DNA of 64,000 nt from Saccharopolyspora soli (GTDB lineage Bacteria; Actinomycetota; Actinomycetes; Mycobacteriales; Pseudonocardiaceae): positions 228,082 to 292,081 of the forward strand of contig NZ_JALBWV010000002.1 of NCBI RefSeq assembly GCF_022678645.1. Reading direction: 5' to 3'. A program made the position numbers and the translations under genes. A model generated the notes under the pieces. It saw only the letters and a program-made list of their open reading frames with translations, ran no database searches and was not told where the DNA came from. Positions 32,056 through 41,278 of the stretch are shown here, in pieces (within the stretch, counting starts at the first letter, position 1; each line of letters opens with the position of its first letter).

Positions 32056-34403
32056 CCGCGGGAATCGATCTGCGCCTGGTGCCCGGCGCCCTCGCGGTGT
32101 GGGCCGTGACGTTGACCGGACTGCTGGCGGGTTGGGTTCCGGCGGCGGTACTGGCATCGCTCGCCCTGCTGGCCATTCCGTTGGTGTGGCGAGCGGCGCA
32201 TGCTCGGCCGTTGGCCAGGGGAATGCTCGTGGTTCTGCTGCTGACGGGCGTCGCCGCAACGGGAATGGCGTTGCGCAGCTACGAGATCGAGCACCACCCG
32301 GTGCGGCTGGCCGTCGATCATGGTGAACGAGCAACGTTGCGGGTAACGCTGACGAGTCGACCAACGCCCTTGCACGGTGCGTCATTCGGCGCCCGCAGAG
32401 CTCAGGACAGGTCTTCGGTCCACGCCGACTTGCAGACCGCCGAGATCGCCGGACGGCGCGTGCGGGCGGCAGGGCCGGTGGTGCTGCTGGTGCCAACTGC
32501 TGGGTGGCGGGATCTCGTTGCCGGGCAACAGGTGACGGCGATCGGCAAGCTGGCCCCGCCGCACGCCGGTGAGCTCACGCTCGCGGCACTCCAGGTATTC
32601 CACTCGCCGACCGAGGTCACGCCCGCACCGGGTTGGCAGCGTGCCGCGGAAGACCTGCGAGAGGGCCTGCGACGCGTGTCGGCCGAGGTGCTAGGCCCAG
32701 CTGCGGCAGGTCTGCTACCTGGATTGGTGGTCGGTGACACCGGCGGACTGCCACCGGAGGTGGAGCAGGACTTCGAAACGGCTGGGCTGTCGCACCTGAC
32801 CGCGGTTTCCGGCGCCAACCTCGCGATCGTGTGCGGCGCGGTGCTCGGGCTGCTGTACCTGGTGGGTGCGGGTCCGGTCATGTCGGCCGTCGGCGCGGCG
32901 CTGGCGCTCGTCGGCTTCGTCATCTTGGCGGGTCCGGAACCGAGCGTGCTGCGAGCAGCGGTGATGGGTGCGATCACGCTGTTGGCGTTGGTGCTCGGTA
33001 GACAGCGGTCGGCGTTGCCGGTGTTGTCCGCGAGCGTGATCGGCCTGTTGCTGTTCCGACCAGAGCTGGCGACGAGCGCGGGGTTCGCCCTGTCGGTCGC
33101 GGCGACCGCCGGACTAGTCCTGCTGGCGCCGAGGTGGTCGGCGGCGCTGCGCGCCAGGGGAATCCCGGTCGGGGTGGCGGAAGCGATCGCGGTGCCGCTG
33201 GCGGCGCACGTCGTCACGGCTCCGCTGATCGCTGCCCTCTCCGGCGAGGTCAGCCTGGTGGCGGTACCGGCGAACATGCTGGCCGGACCCGTTGTCGCTC
33301 CGGCGACGGTGTTCGGGGTGCTGGCCACCGTGGCGGCACCGGTTTCGACCTGGCTGGCCGGGGTGTTCGCCTGGCTGGCCGCGCCGGAGCTGGAGTGGGT
33401 CCTGCTGGTGGCGGACCGGGCAGCGGCGGTACCCGGTGCGGCCTTCGACTGGCCATCGGGCACCGCCGGTGGGTTGCTGCTCGCCGCACTCGTGGTGGTT
33501 GGCCTGGTCGCCTTGCGCGGCAAGCGGATTCGCTGGGTGGTCGCGGTCGCGGTGTTGCTCGGTGCGCTCGTGCTGGCGCCGGTGCGCGGCATGCTGCCGG
33601 GCTGGCCGGTGCCCGGCTGGAGCATGGTCGCCTGCGACGTCGGGCAGGGCGACGGGCTGGTGCTGGCCACCGGCCGCCCGGCCGAAGCTGTGGTGGTCGA
33701 CACCGGGCCGGACCCGCAGCGAGCCGCGGAATGCCTGCACCGACTGGGCATTCGGCGGATCCCGCTGGCCGTGCTGACCCACCTGCACGCCGACCACGTC
33801 AGCGGACTTGCCGCGCTGATGGGGAAAATCCCCGTCGACGCGGTCGCGATCGGTCCGTTGCGGGAGCCCGCTTGGGCGTTGGACGAGGTCGTTCGCGATG
33901 CCCGCGCGCATCGGGTTCCGATCATGCCGATGACGTCCGGGCAACGGGTAGCTTGGCCGGGCCTGGTGCTCGACGTGCTGGGACCGGACCAGGTGCTGGC
34001 CAGGATGCAGTCGGCCGACGACGCCAACGACGCGTCGATCGTGCTGCTGGCAACGACTCCGGCCGGACGTGTCCTGCTCACCGGCGACATCGAACTGCCC
34101 GGACAAGGTCGACTGGCGTCGTCCGGGGCGGACCTCCGCGCCGATGTGCTCAAGATCCCGCACCACGGATCCCGTTACACCACACCACGTTTTCTACAAG
34201 CAGTGCGTCCGCGACTGGCTGTGATCAGCGTCGGAGCTGGCAACAGCTACGGCCACCCGAGTCCGTTCGTGGTCGACACCCTCACCCGCGCGGGCACGAA
34301 AGTGCTCCGCACCGACCAGGAAGGAGATATCGCCATCCTGCCCAGCCCGCAGGGCCCCCGCTACGCCTCCCGAGGCGATCCGTTGCGCGCGGCGGAGTCA
34401 TAG
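32052..34403 (+). CDS. comEC: ComEC/Rec2-family DNA uptake channel
   Basis: A 783-residue polytopic protein. An N-terminal membrane part and OB-like segment lead into the Competence domain (about 230-500: GLSHLTAVSGANLAIVCG is its signature) and a C-terminal metallo-beta-lactamase-like domain (about 525-770) with LTHLHADHVSG (HxHxDH) and LKIPHHGSRYTTP. The domain is thought to degrade the non-transforming strand. Coupled to comEA by ATGA; terminates 140 bases before the convergent thrC. Confidence 0.93.
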   Translation: MTAGIDLRLVPGALAVWAVTLTGLLAGWVPAAVLASLALLAIPLVWRAAHARPLARGMLVVLLLTGVAATGMALRSYEIEHHPVRLAVDHGERATLRVTLTSRPTPLHGASFGARRAQDRSSVHADLQTAEIAGRRVRAAGPVVLLVPTAGWRDLVAGQQVTAIGKLAPPHAGELTLAALQVFHSPTEVTPAPGWQRAAEDLREGLRRVSAEVLGPAAAGLLPGLVVGDTGGLPPEVEQDFETAGLSHLTAVSGANLAIVCGAVLGLLYLVGAGPVMSAVGAALALVGFVILAGPEPSVLRAAVMGAITLLALVLGRQRSALPVLSASVIGLLLFRPELATSAGFALSVAATAGLVLLAPRWSAALRARGIPVGVAEAIAVPLAAHVVTAPLIAALSGEVSLVAVPANMLAGPVVAPATVFGVLATVAAPVSTWLAGVFAWLAAPELEWVLLVADRAAAVPGAAFDWPSGTAGGLLLAALVVVGLVALRGKRIRWVVAVAVLLGALVLAPVRGMLPGWPVPGWSMVACDVGQGDGLVLATGRPAEAVVVDTGPDPQRAAECLHRLGIRRIPLAVLTHLHADHVSGLAALMGKIPVDAVAIGPLREPAWALDEVVRDARAHRVPIMPMTSGQRVAWPGLVLDVLGPDQVLARMQSADDANDASIVLLATTPAGRVLLTGDIELPGQGRLASSGADLRADVLKIPHHGSRYTTPRFLQAVRPRLAVISVGAGNSYGHPSPFVVDTLTRAGTKVLRTDQEGDIAILPSPQGPRYASRGDPLRAAES

Positions 34404-34543
34404 CTGATGCCCAGCTGCGGAGAAACGGACGGCCGAGTTCGAAGGTTGATAGGCCGACCGAGCAGCGCCACCGAACTGTGCCTGTTCTGCACCTACCAGT
34501 TCAAAGACACGTTCGCAGCGGTGCCGCTCGGCTCCGATCGGGA

Positions 34544-35812
34544 TCACAGGCCCAAGGCTTGGCTGACCGCTTCGGTGGTCGGCGCGACGGTGGCCTTCGG
34601 GCCGAGCTGGTCCTGCACCGCGTCCAGGGTCTTCAACCCGTCACCGGTGATCAGCAGCACGGTCTCGGCGTCCGGGTCGATCTTGCCCGTTTCGATGAGC
34701 TTCTTCGCGGTAGCCACGGTGACCCCACCAGCGGTCTCGGCGAAGATGCCCTCGGTGCGAGCCAGCAGCCGGATGCCGTCGCGGACCTCGTCGTCGCTGA
34801 CGTCCTCGATGGCGCCGCCGGTCTTGCGCACGATGTCCAGCACGTAGGGACCGTCGGCGGGAGCGCCGATGGCCAGCGAGCGCGCGATGGTGTCCGGCCG
34901 CACCGGCTGGACCACGTCGTGGCCGTTCTTGTACGCCGTCGACACCGGAGAGCAGCCGGTGGCCTGGGCGCCGAAGATCCGCACCGGGTTCGGCTCCACC
35001 AGACCGACCTGGCCGAACTCGTTGAATCCCTTGTAGACCTTGGTCAGCTGCGAGCCGGAGGCGATCGGCACCACGATCTGGTCGGGGATGCGCCAGCCGA
35101 GTTGCTCGGCGACTTCGAAGGCCAGCGTCTTGGAACCCTCGGAGTAGTAGGGGCGCACGTTGACGTTGACGAACGCCCAGTCCTCGTGCTCCGCGGCCAG
35201 TTCGGTGGCCAGCCGGTTCACGTCGTCGTAGTTGCCGTCGACGGCCAGCAGCGAACCGTCGTATACCGCGCTCATCAGGATCTTGGCGCGTTCCAGGGTC
35301 TTTGGCACCAGCACCACGGAGTCCCAGCCAGCGCGGGCGGCTGCCGCGGCAACCGCGTTGGCCAGGTTGCCGGTCGACGGGCAGGCCAGCACCTTGAAGC
35401 CGAACTCGCGGGCGGCGGCCAGTGCCACCGCGACGACGCGGTCCTTGAAGGAGTGGGTTGGGTTGCCGGTGTCGTCCTTGATCCAGATCCGCTTGACGCC
35501 CAGCGCTTTGGCGAGCTTGTCGGCCCGGATCAGCCTGGTACAGCCCGGTTCGGTGTTCGGGTGCTCCTCGACGTTGGAGGGGACCGGAAGCAGCTGCTTG
35601 TAGCGCCAGATCGAGCGCGGTCCGGCCTCGATGTCCGCCCGGCGGATCCGGCCGAAGTCGTAGGCGACCTCCAGCGGGGAGAAGTCTTCGAGGGAGACGA
35701 ACTCGGGGGCCAGCGGCTGCCGGTGACCTTCTTCCTTGGACACCAGTTCGACGGCATTACCCAAGTCCAATGCCTTGTTGGCAGCGGTCTGAGCATGGGC
35801 AGCAGCGGTCAT
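34544..35812 (-). CDS. thrC: Threonine synthase
   Basis: A 422-residue PLP enzyme converting O-phosphohomoserine to threonine. The PLP lysine is in PTHSFKDRVV, the phosphate loop in PSTGNLANAVAAAAA. Length and the SIWRYKQLLPVPSN segment match the class with an N-terminal extension seen in actinobacteria. It is set apart from hom and thrB and lies behind a SAM riboswitch on its own leader, so its translation is probably tuned by methionine/SAM status. It converges with comEC. Confidence 0.95.
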   Translation of the reverse strand: MTAAAHAQTAANKALDLGNAVELVSKEEGHRQPLAPEFVSLEDFSPLEVAYDFGRIRRADIEAGPRSIWRYKQLLPVPSNVEEHPNTEPGCTRLIRADKLAKALGVKRIWIKDDTGNPTHSFKDRVVAVALAAAREFGFKVLACPSTGNLANAVAAAAARAGWDSVVLVPKTLERAKILMSAVYDGSLLAVDGNYDDVNRLATELAAEHEDWAFVNVNVRPYYSEGSKTLAFEVAEQLGWRIPDQIVVPIASGSQLTKVYKGFNEFGQVGLVEPNPVRIFGAQATGCSPVSTAYKNGHDVVQPVRPDTIARSLAIGAPADGPYVLDIVRKTGGAIEDVSDDEVRDGIRLLARTEGIFAETAGGVTVATAKKLIETGKIDPDAETVLLITGDGLKTLDAVQDQLGPKATVAPTTEAVSQALGL

Positions 35813-35826
35813 CGCGAGGTCCTCTC

Positions 35827-35952
35827 CTCATCTGTCCCGCGGACGGGTCGGAATTGGCACCACTTCAATCAGCGGCCTCGCGCGGATACACGATTCGCTG
35901 ACGACGGTTGCCGGGGCTTCATCGGGCCGTTCCCTCTACCCCTCTGGATGAG
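35827..35952 (-). promoter_or_regulatory. SAM riboswitch (S-box type) upstream of thrC
   Basis: Read on the minus strand the leader shows the S-box consensus: CTCATCCAGAGGGG, then GAGGGAACGGCCCGATGAAG, CCGGCAACC and GGTGCCAATTCCGACCC. The P1 stem is CTCATC (35952-35947) with GATGAG (35832-35827). The 3' strand of P1 runs into the thrC ribosome binding site (GATGAGGAGAGG), so ligand binding should mask translation initiation. No terminator hairpin is apparent. Confidence 0.85.
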
Positions 35953-36050
35953 CTATGCAGTTGTGTCGGCAACGCTAGTGGACCGTGCCAGGTTCTGGCC
36001 AGGCCGATCCAGATGGCGGGACTGTCGTCGGTGCGTGCGACGATGCGTGC

Positions 36051-37037
36051 ATGAGCGCACCGGCCGTGGTCCCCGATCCGCTGCAGCTGGTTCTCGGGGA
36101 CGAGGAATTGCTGGTGGAACGCGCGCTGTGGGCCGCCGTCGGCGCTGCCCGCGCCGCCGATCCGGAAACCGAGCTGCGCCGGGTGAAGGTGAGCGAACTC
36201 ACCCCTCCGGAACTGGCCGAACTGCTCAGCCCGTCGCTGTTCGCGGAGGGCCGCGTGCTCGCCGTGGAGTCGGCGCAGGACGCCGGTAAGGAGATCGCCG
36301 AAGCCCTGCTGACGCACGCTCGGCAACCGGCTGATGGCGTCATGCTCATCGTCGTGCACAGCGGGGGCGGGCGGGCCAAGCACGCCAAGGAGCTGCCCAA
36401 CGCGTTGCGGAAGCTCGGCGCGCGGGTCACGGAGTGCAACAAGATCACCAAGCCAGCCGACCGGGAGGCGTTCGTCCGCGACGAGGTGCGGCGGGCTGGC
36501 GGCAAGATCGACGCTGGCGGAGTGGCCGCGCTGATCGAGGCCGTCGGCTCGGATCTGCGCGAGCTGTCGTCCGCGGCCACCCAGCTGGTGGCCGACGCGG
36601 GCGGCAAGGTCGACGAGGCCGCAGTGCGCCGCTACCACCGCGGCCGGGCGGAGGTCACCGGGTTCGCGGTCGCGGAGAAGGCGGTGACCGGTGACCGAGC
36701 CGGTGCCTTGGAGGCGCTTCGCTGGGCGGTGCAGCTCGGCGTTCCGCATGTGCTGATCGCCGACGCGCTCGCGGACTCGGTGCGCACCATCGGTCGGGTC
36801 GCAGCCGCTGGTGGTCGCAACGATCCGTTCCGGCTGGCCGGTGAGCTGGGCATGCCCGCGTGGAAGGTCAAGAAGGCGCTGGCGCAGTCCCGCGGTTGGA
36901 ACCCGACGAAGCTCGCCGAAGCACTCCAGACGGTCGCTGAGGTGAACGCGGGGGTCAAGGGCATTGCTGCGGATGCCAGCTACGCCCTGGAACGCACGGT
37001 TCTCCGGCTGGTCGAACTCCGCAACCAGCGTTCCTGA
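36051..37037 (+). CDS. holA: DNA polymerase III subunit delta
   Basis: A 328-residue clamp-loader subunit. It shows the delta-family AAA+-like fold: PLQLVLGDEELLVERAL at the N-terminus, SLFAEGRVLAVESA, KLGARVTECNKI and a helical C-terminal collar domain (MPAWKVKKALAQSRGW). It opens the beta clamp for loading onto DNA. ATG 36051 is chosen because the domain begins 11 residues later; upstream in-frame codons overlap the thrC leader. Its position after comEC and before rpsT is the usual bacterial order. Confidence 0.93.
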   Translation: MSAPAVVPDPLQLVLGDEELLVERALWAAVGAARAADPETELRRVKVSELTPPELAELLSPSLFAEGRVLAVESAQDAGKEIAEALLTHARQPADGVMLIVVHSGGGRAKHAKELPNALRKLGARVTECNKITKPADREAFVRDEVRRAGGKIDAGGVAALIEAVGSDLRELSSAATQLVADAGGKVDEAAVRRYHRGRAEVTGFAVAEKAVTGDRAGALEALRWAVQLGVPHVLIADALADSVRTIGRVAAAGGRNDPFRLAGELGMPAWKVKKALAQSRGWNPTKLAEALQTVAEVNAGVKGIAADASYALERTVLRLVELRNQRS

Positions 37038-37088
37038 CGCCGAAACCGTCCCTCGGGTGCACGTGCCACCCCGAGCCGGGCAGCAAAA

Positions 37089-37114
37089 GGCCCCTTCCCA
37101 GCCGGGAAGGGGCC
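37089..37114 (-). terminator. Intrinsic terminator between holA and rpsT
   Basis: GGCCCCTTCCC (37089-37099) and GGGAAGGGGCC (37104-37114) form an 11-base-pair stem with a four-base loop. On the minus strand it is followed by TTTTGC, so it is a good terminator for rpsT and may also stop holA transcripts. Confidence 0.8.
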
Positions 37115-37131
37115 GACTCGCAAGCCGAGGC

Positions 37132-37392
37132 TCAGAGCTGGTTGGCGCGCCGCGCCAGCGCGGACTTCTTGTTCGCGGCCTGGTTCTTGTGGATGACGCC
37201 CTTGCTGGCGGCCTTGTCCAGCGCGCGGCTGGCGGCCCGCTGCAGCTCGATGGCTTTCTCCTTCTCACCAGCGTCAGCGGCCTCGCGGAACTTGCGGATG
37301 GCGGTCTTGGCCGAGGACTTCACGGCCTTGTTGCGCAGCCGGTTCTTCTCGTTGGTCTTGATCCGCTTGAGCTGGGACTTGATGTTGGCCAC
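37132..37392 (-). CDS. rpsT: 30S ribosomal protein S20
   Basis: An 86-residue, highly basic helical protein: [23 protein letters not shown] at the start and [20 protein letters not shown] at the end are the S20 signatures. It binds the 5' domain and helix 44 of 16S rRNA. Monocistronic, with a terminator directly after it and holA convergent. Its leader (37393 to about 37500) probably contains the promoter. Confidence 0.98.
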   Translation of the reverse strand: MANIKSQLKRIKTNEKNRLRNKAVKSSAKTAIRKFREAADAGEKEKAIELQRAASRALDKAASKGVIHKNQAANKKSALARRANQL

Positions 37393-37587
37393 TGTCGAGC
37401 CTCTTCCTCGTCTGTCGAATCGGTTGTGCCGCGCTGTTGTTGGCGCTGCGCTCGGCAGGTTTCCTCCACGGCGGAATGCCGCACGGCACGGTCGTCCATG
37501 TTAACAGCGGCCACCTGCGCAGATGTCAGCCGGGCACGGCCGGGAGCTCGCCGCGGGGTGGACACGCGGAGTACGATCATCGAAGGC

Positions 37588-37721
37588 TGTGCCTAGGGTT
37601 CCGCTCCCGCTTCGTAGCAGGTATCGACAATCAAGAGCGCGGAGGACTGGTCCGAGCGGCACCGGCGGACGCGGAACGGAAGCGTTCGCACATCTGACGG
37701 GACAAAAGCCTGGAGGAACCC
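37588..37721 (+). promoter_or_regulatory. Guanidine-I (ykkC) riboswitch before the EamA gene
   Basis: The conserved blocks appear in order: CTAGGGTTCCG (37593-37603), ACTGGTCCGAG (37646-37656), ACGGGACAAAAGCC (37697-37710) and TGGAGGAACCC. These match the ykkC aptamer, subtype with ACGG near the 3' end. GGAACCC (37715-37721) can pair with GGGTTCC of the aptamer (37596-37602) or with an identical GGGTTCC (37751-37757) touching the GTG start: a readable switch between masking and freeing the start site. Confidence 0.82.
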
Positions 37722-37757
37722 AGCTGCCGCGCGCCCGCGTGGCACGGAGAGGGTTCC

Positions 37758-38621
37758 GTGGGCTTCGCCGCCTTGCTACTCGTTGTTGCCGCCGCATTCG
37801 CGCACGCGGGGTGGAATTTCTTCGCCAAGCGGGCCGGGGCCGCTGGCGCTGGTTTCGTCTGGCTGACCGCGACTGCGTCGGCGCTGCTGTACCTCCCGGT
37901 GGTGGCCGCGTCGTTGATCTGGACCGGGCTGCCGTCGCTTGGTGACTGGTTGCTGGGGGTGCTGGTCAGCGCGACCCTGCACGTGGCCTACTTCCTCGTG
38001 CTCCAGCGCGGCTACGCGGTTGGTGACATGTCGGTGGTGTATCCGTTGGCCAGGGGTACCGGCCCGATGCTGGCGATGCTGATCGCGGTGCTGCTGCTCG
38101 GGGAGCGGCCGGGCTGGATCGGGCTGCTCGGCGGGCTGCTGGTGGTCGTCGGGGTGTTCGTGATCGGTCTGTCCGACGGGGTGCCGCGTTCCGGTGCGAG
38201 CCTGGCTGGTGTCGGGTTCGGGCTGCTGACCGGTTCGCTGATCGCGATCTACACGGTGTGGGACGCCCACGCCGTGACTGCGTTGGCGCTGTCCCCGCTG
38301 GCGTACGAATGGGGGAACGACCTAGTCAGGTCGGCGATGCTCGTTCCGTACGCCGCGACCCGGCGAACCCGGATCGCGGCGATCTGGGCAGCGCACCGCA
38401 GGGAGATCCTGGCCGTGGCGTTGCTGTCGCCGCTGGCCTACATCCTCGTCTTGTTCGCGATGCAACTCGCCCCGGTCAGCTTGGTCGCCCCGGCCCGCGA
38501 ACTGAGCATCGTCCTGGCGGGCCTGCTGGCCTGGCGAATCCTGGGCGAACCGCAACCGGTCCGCCGCATGACCGGAGCCGTGGTGGTCCTCGCTGGAGTC
38601 GTCCTCCTCGGCATCGCCTGA
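37758..38621 (+). CDS. EamA/DMT-family transporter under the riboswitch
   Basis: A 287-residue protein with ten hydrophobic helices in two five-helix halves. LQRGYAVGDMSVVYPLARGTGPMLAM and, in the second half, APARELSIVLAGLLAWRILGE are the typical EamA segments. The family exports metabolites. The guanidine-I-type aptamer directly upstream suggests guanidinium or a guanidinylated compound as substrate. GTG 37758 follows ACGGAGAGGG. It converges with uxuB with one base between. Confidence 0.88.
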   Translation: MGFAALLLVVAAAFAHAGWNFFAKRAGAAGAGFVWLTATASALLYLPVVAASLIWTGLPSLGDWLLGVLVSATLHVAYFLVLQRGYAVGDMSVVYPLARGTGPMLAMLIAVLLLGERPGWIGLLGGLLVVVGVFVIGLSDGVPRSGASLAGVGFGLLTGSLIAIYTVWDAHAVTALALSPLAYEWGNDLVRSAMLVPYAATRRTRIAAIWAAHRREILAVALLSPLAYILVLFAMQLAPVSLVAPARELSIVLAGLLAWRILGEPQPVRRMTGAVVVLAGVVLLGIA

Positions 38622-38622
38622 A

Positions 38623-40050
38623 TCAGGCGCGCAGATCCTCGGCGAGCACGCCGCGTACGCCATGTTCCAGCAGGCGCCGATAAGTGGTGATCACGGCCGT
38701 GCGGAACACGGGGTGCCGAGCGAGTTCCGGTGCGAAGATCTGGTCGATGTCGAGCAGTCGGCTCGCCTCGTCGGCCGGAGATCCACCGAGTGCGGCGCGC
38801 AGCACGCTCTCCAGCGGGTCGTCGAGGGACCGGGCGCTCCCGACGTGCCCCATCCACGCCGCTACCCCGAGTGCTGCCCAACGAGGTTCGGCACCCGTCG
38901 CCAGCAGTTGCGATGCGGTGTCCAGCAGCCGTGGTCCGAGCTTCTGCGAGCCATCTTGGGCGACCTGAGCGGTGGTGTGCCGCAGCGCGGGGTTGGCGAA
39001 CCGCACGAGCACGGACTCCCCGTACTCGGTCACGTTGACGCCGGACGGCGCCTTCAGAGCTGGAACCACCTCCGAGGTGATCAGCTTCCGGCAGGCATCC
39101 GCCAACAGCGGATCGGCCACTGCTTCCGCGATCGTGCCGTACCCAGCACCCAACCCGAGGTAGGCCAGCATCGAGTGGCTTGCGTTGAGCACCCGCAGTT
39201 TGAGCGTTTCCCACGGTTCGACGTCGTCGACCAGCACCGCCCCGGCGAGTTCCCATCGCGGGCGGTCGGTGGCGAAGTCGTCTTCGATCACCCATTGCCG
39301 GAACGGCTCGGCGACGACCGCAGCCTCGTCGCGGAGCCCAGTCCGTTCCCGCACCTCCACCAGGTCTTCGGCGGTGGTGGCGGGCACGATCCGATCGACC
39401 ATTGTGGACGGAAATCGCACGCGTTCGGCCACCCAGGCGGCAAGCTGCGGAGCTCCGGCGGCGTCGATGAACTGCTCGACGAGCCGTCGCAGGGTTCGGC
39501 CGTTGGCGGGCAGGTTGTCGCAGCTGACCACGGTGACCGGCCCGGCACCGCCCTCGGCCCTGCGTTGCAACCCGCGCGACAGCTGTCCCACGACTGTCCT
39601 CGGTGGACGGTCAGTGAGATCCGCCGCTATTTCCGGGTCGGCCAGGTTGAGGTCGCCGGTCGCCGGGTCGTGCCGGTATCCCTTCTCCGTCACGGTGAGC
39701 GTGATGATTCGGATGTCCTCGCGCGCCAGCAATGCGACGACGGCCGACGGGTCGGCGCTGCCGTCGAGAACACCGCACAACGTGGACACCACCCTTGGCA
39801 GTGCTGCGTCCGGGCCGCGCTCCAACACCGTGTAGCGGCAATCCTGCGGGTCCAACAGCGCGGCGATCTTGCCGCTGCGCTGGGTGACTCCGCAGATGCC
39901 CCATCGAAGGTCGCCGGTGGCGAGCATCGCGTCCTCGGTGAAAACAGCTTGGTGCGCGCGGTGGAATGCGCCGAGACCCAGATGCGCGATCCCGACCCGT
40001 TGCGGTGTCGGTCCAAGGGCGGTCCGGGCCGAAAGACGTGCGCCGGTCAC
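38623..40050 (-). CDS. uxuB: Mannitol dehydrogenase family, probable D-mannonate oxidoreductase (fructuronate reductase)
   Basis: A 475-residue long-chain polyol dehydrogenase. Rossmann entry [15 protein letters not shown], central [17 protein letters not shown], and the catalytic signature [10 protein letters not shown] (K-x4-N-x2-H). The next gene, read first, is a mannonate-dehydratase-like enzyme, so the substrate is most likely D-fructuronate/D-mannonate rather than mannitol. GTG 40050 overlaps the manD stop (GTGA). Together the two enzymes would convert fructuronate to 2-keto-3-deoxygluconate. Confidence 0.85.
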   Translation of the reverse strand: MTGARLSARTALGPTPQRVGIAHLGLGAFHRAHQAVFTEDAMLATGDLRWGICGVTQRSGKIAALLDPQDCRYTVLERGPDAALPRVVSTLCGVLDGSADPSAVVALLAREDIRIITLTVTEKGYRHDPATGDLNLADPEIAADLTDRPPRTVVGQLSRGLQRRAEGGAGPVTVVSCDNLPANGRTLRRLVEQFIDAAGAPQLAAWVAERVRFPSTMVDRIVPATTAEDLVEVRERTGLRDEAAVVAEPFRQWVIEDDFATDRPRWELAGAVLVDDVEPWETLKLRVLNASHSMLAYLGLGAGYGTIAEAVADPLLADACRKLITSEVVPALKAPSGVNVTEYGESVLVRFANPALRHTTAQVAQDGSQKLGPRLLDTASQLLATGAEPRWAALGVAAWMGHVGSARSLDDPLESVLRAALGGSPADEASRLLDIDQIFAPELARHPVFRTAVITTYRRLLEHGVRGVLAEDLRA

Positions 40051-41261
40051 CAGTCGTGCACCGAGCCGTCGCGGCGGCGGTTCACCGGGAGGTAGCGCGG
40101 GTCGTACGGGAACGCCGTCGCTGCCCGCTCGTCCACTTCCACCCCGAGTCCGGGGGCGTCGCCGGGGTGCAGGTAGCCGTTGCTGAAGGTGTAGCTGGTG
40201 CGGAACACCTCCGAGGCGGGTTCGGCATGCCCCATGTACTCCTGGATGCCGAAGTTCGGCACCGCGAGGTCGACGTGCAGCGCCGCGGACAGCGACACCG
40301 GCGAGAGGTCCCCGGCACCGTGCGAACCGGTCCGGACTCCGTAGAGCTCGGCGAGCGAGAAGATCCGCCGCAGGTGCGTGATACCGCCCGCGTGCGACAC
40401 CGACGTGCGGATGTAGTCGATCAGCCGCTCGGTGATGAGCTGCTGGCAGTCCCAGATCGAGTTGAGCACCTCGCCGACCGCGATCGGCGTGGTGGTGTGC
40501 TGGCGGATCAGCCGGAACGCGCTCTGGTCCTCGGCCGGTGTCGGGTCCTCGATCCAGAACATCCGGTGTTCTTCCAGATCCCGGCCGAGGCGCCCGGCTT
40601 CGATGGGCGTCAGCCGGTGGTGCACGTCGTGCAGCAGGTGGAAGTCGAAGCCGAACCGCTCGCGGACCGCGCCCAGCACCTCCGGCGCGAACCGCAGATA
40701 CGACTCGGTGTCCCAACGACCCTCCGCCGGAACCGCCGCTGACGCTGGCTCGTACACGTTCTGGCCGCGTTCCGGGACGCCGTAGGTCTTGTCCACGCCG
40801 GGCACCGCGGCTTGGGCGCGCACCGCGAGGTAGCCCTGGTCCAGGTGTGCGGCGACGTCGTCGAGCAGTTCGGAAATGCCTTCGCCGCTGGCGTGCGCGT
40901 AGACCAGCACGCCGTCCCGAGCCGCTCCGCCGAGCAACTGGTAGACGGGCAGCCCGGCGATCTTGCCCTTGATGTCCCACAGGGCGATGTCGACTGCCGC
41001 GATCGCGGTCATCGTCACCGGACCGCGTCGCCAGTAAGCGCCCTTGTAGAGGTACTGCCACAGGTCTTCGATGCGGTGCGCGTCGCGGCCGAGCAGCAGC
41101 GGGCAGACGTGATCGCGCAGGTAGGACGCCACAGCGAGCTCGCGACCGTTGAGCGTGGCGTCGCCCCAGCCCACCACGCCGTCGTCAGTGGTGAGCTTGA
41201 GCGTGACGTAGTTGCGGCCGGGCGCGGTGACGATGACCTTCGCATCGACGATCTTCGACAT
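40047..41261 (-). CDS. manD: D-mannonate dehydratase family enzyme (enolase superfamily)
   Basis: A 404-residue enolase-superfamily protein with ManD subgroup features: [26 protein letters not shown] at the N-terminus, [16 protein letters not shown] (catalytic/metal Asp-His), WIEDP and AVGEVLNS metal ligands, and the C-terminal [17 protein letters not shown]. Length equals characterised ManD proteins (about 402). Some members of this subgroup have low activity or act on D-gluconate; coupling to uxuB makes mannonate the best guess. ATG 41261, coupled operon with uxuB. Confidence 0.88.
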   Translation of the reverse strand: MSKIVDAKVIVTAPGRNYVTLKLTTDDGVVGWGDATLNGRELAVASYLRDHVCPLLLGRDAHRIEDLWQYLYKGAYWRRGPVTMTAIAAVDIALWDIKGKIAGLPVYQLLGGAARDGVLVYAHASGEGISELLDDVAAHLDQGYLAVRAQAAVPGVDKTYGVPERGQNVYEPASAAVPAEGRWDTESYLRFAPEVLGAVRERFGFDFHLLHDVHHRLTPIEAGRLGRDLEEHRMFWIEDPTPAEDQSAFRLIRQHTTTPIAVGEVLNSIWDCQQLITERLIDYIRTSVSHAGGITHLRRIFSLAELYGVRTGSHGAGDLSPVSLSAALHVDLAVPNFGIQEYMGHAEPASEVFRTSYTFSNGYLHPGDAPGLGVEVDERAATAFPYDPRYLPVNRRRDGSVHDW

Positions 41262-41278
41262 TGGGTGTTTCTCCGGGT

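Noticed and set aside
34407..34847. 146-codon plus-strand frame after comEC
   Set aside because: Most of it is antisense to thrC, and it has no ribosome binding site or family pattern.
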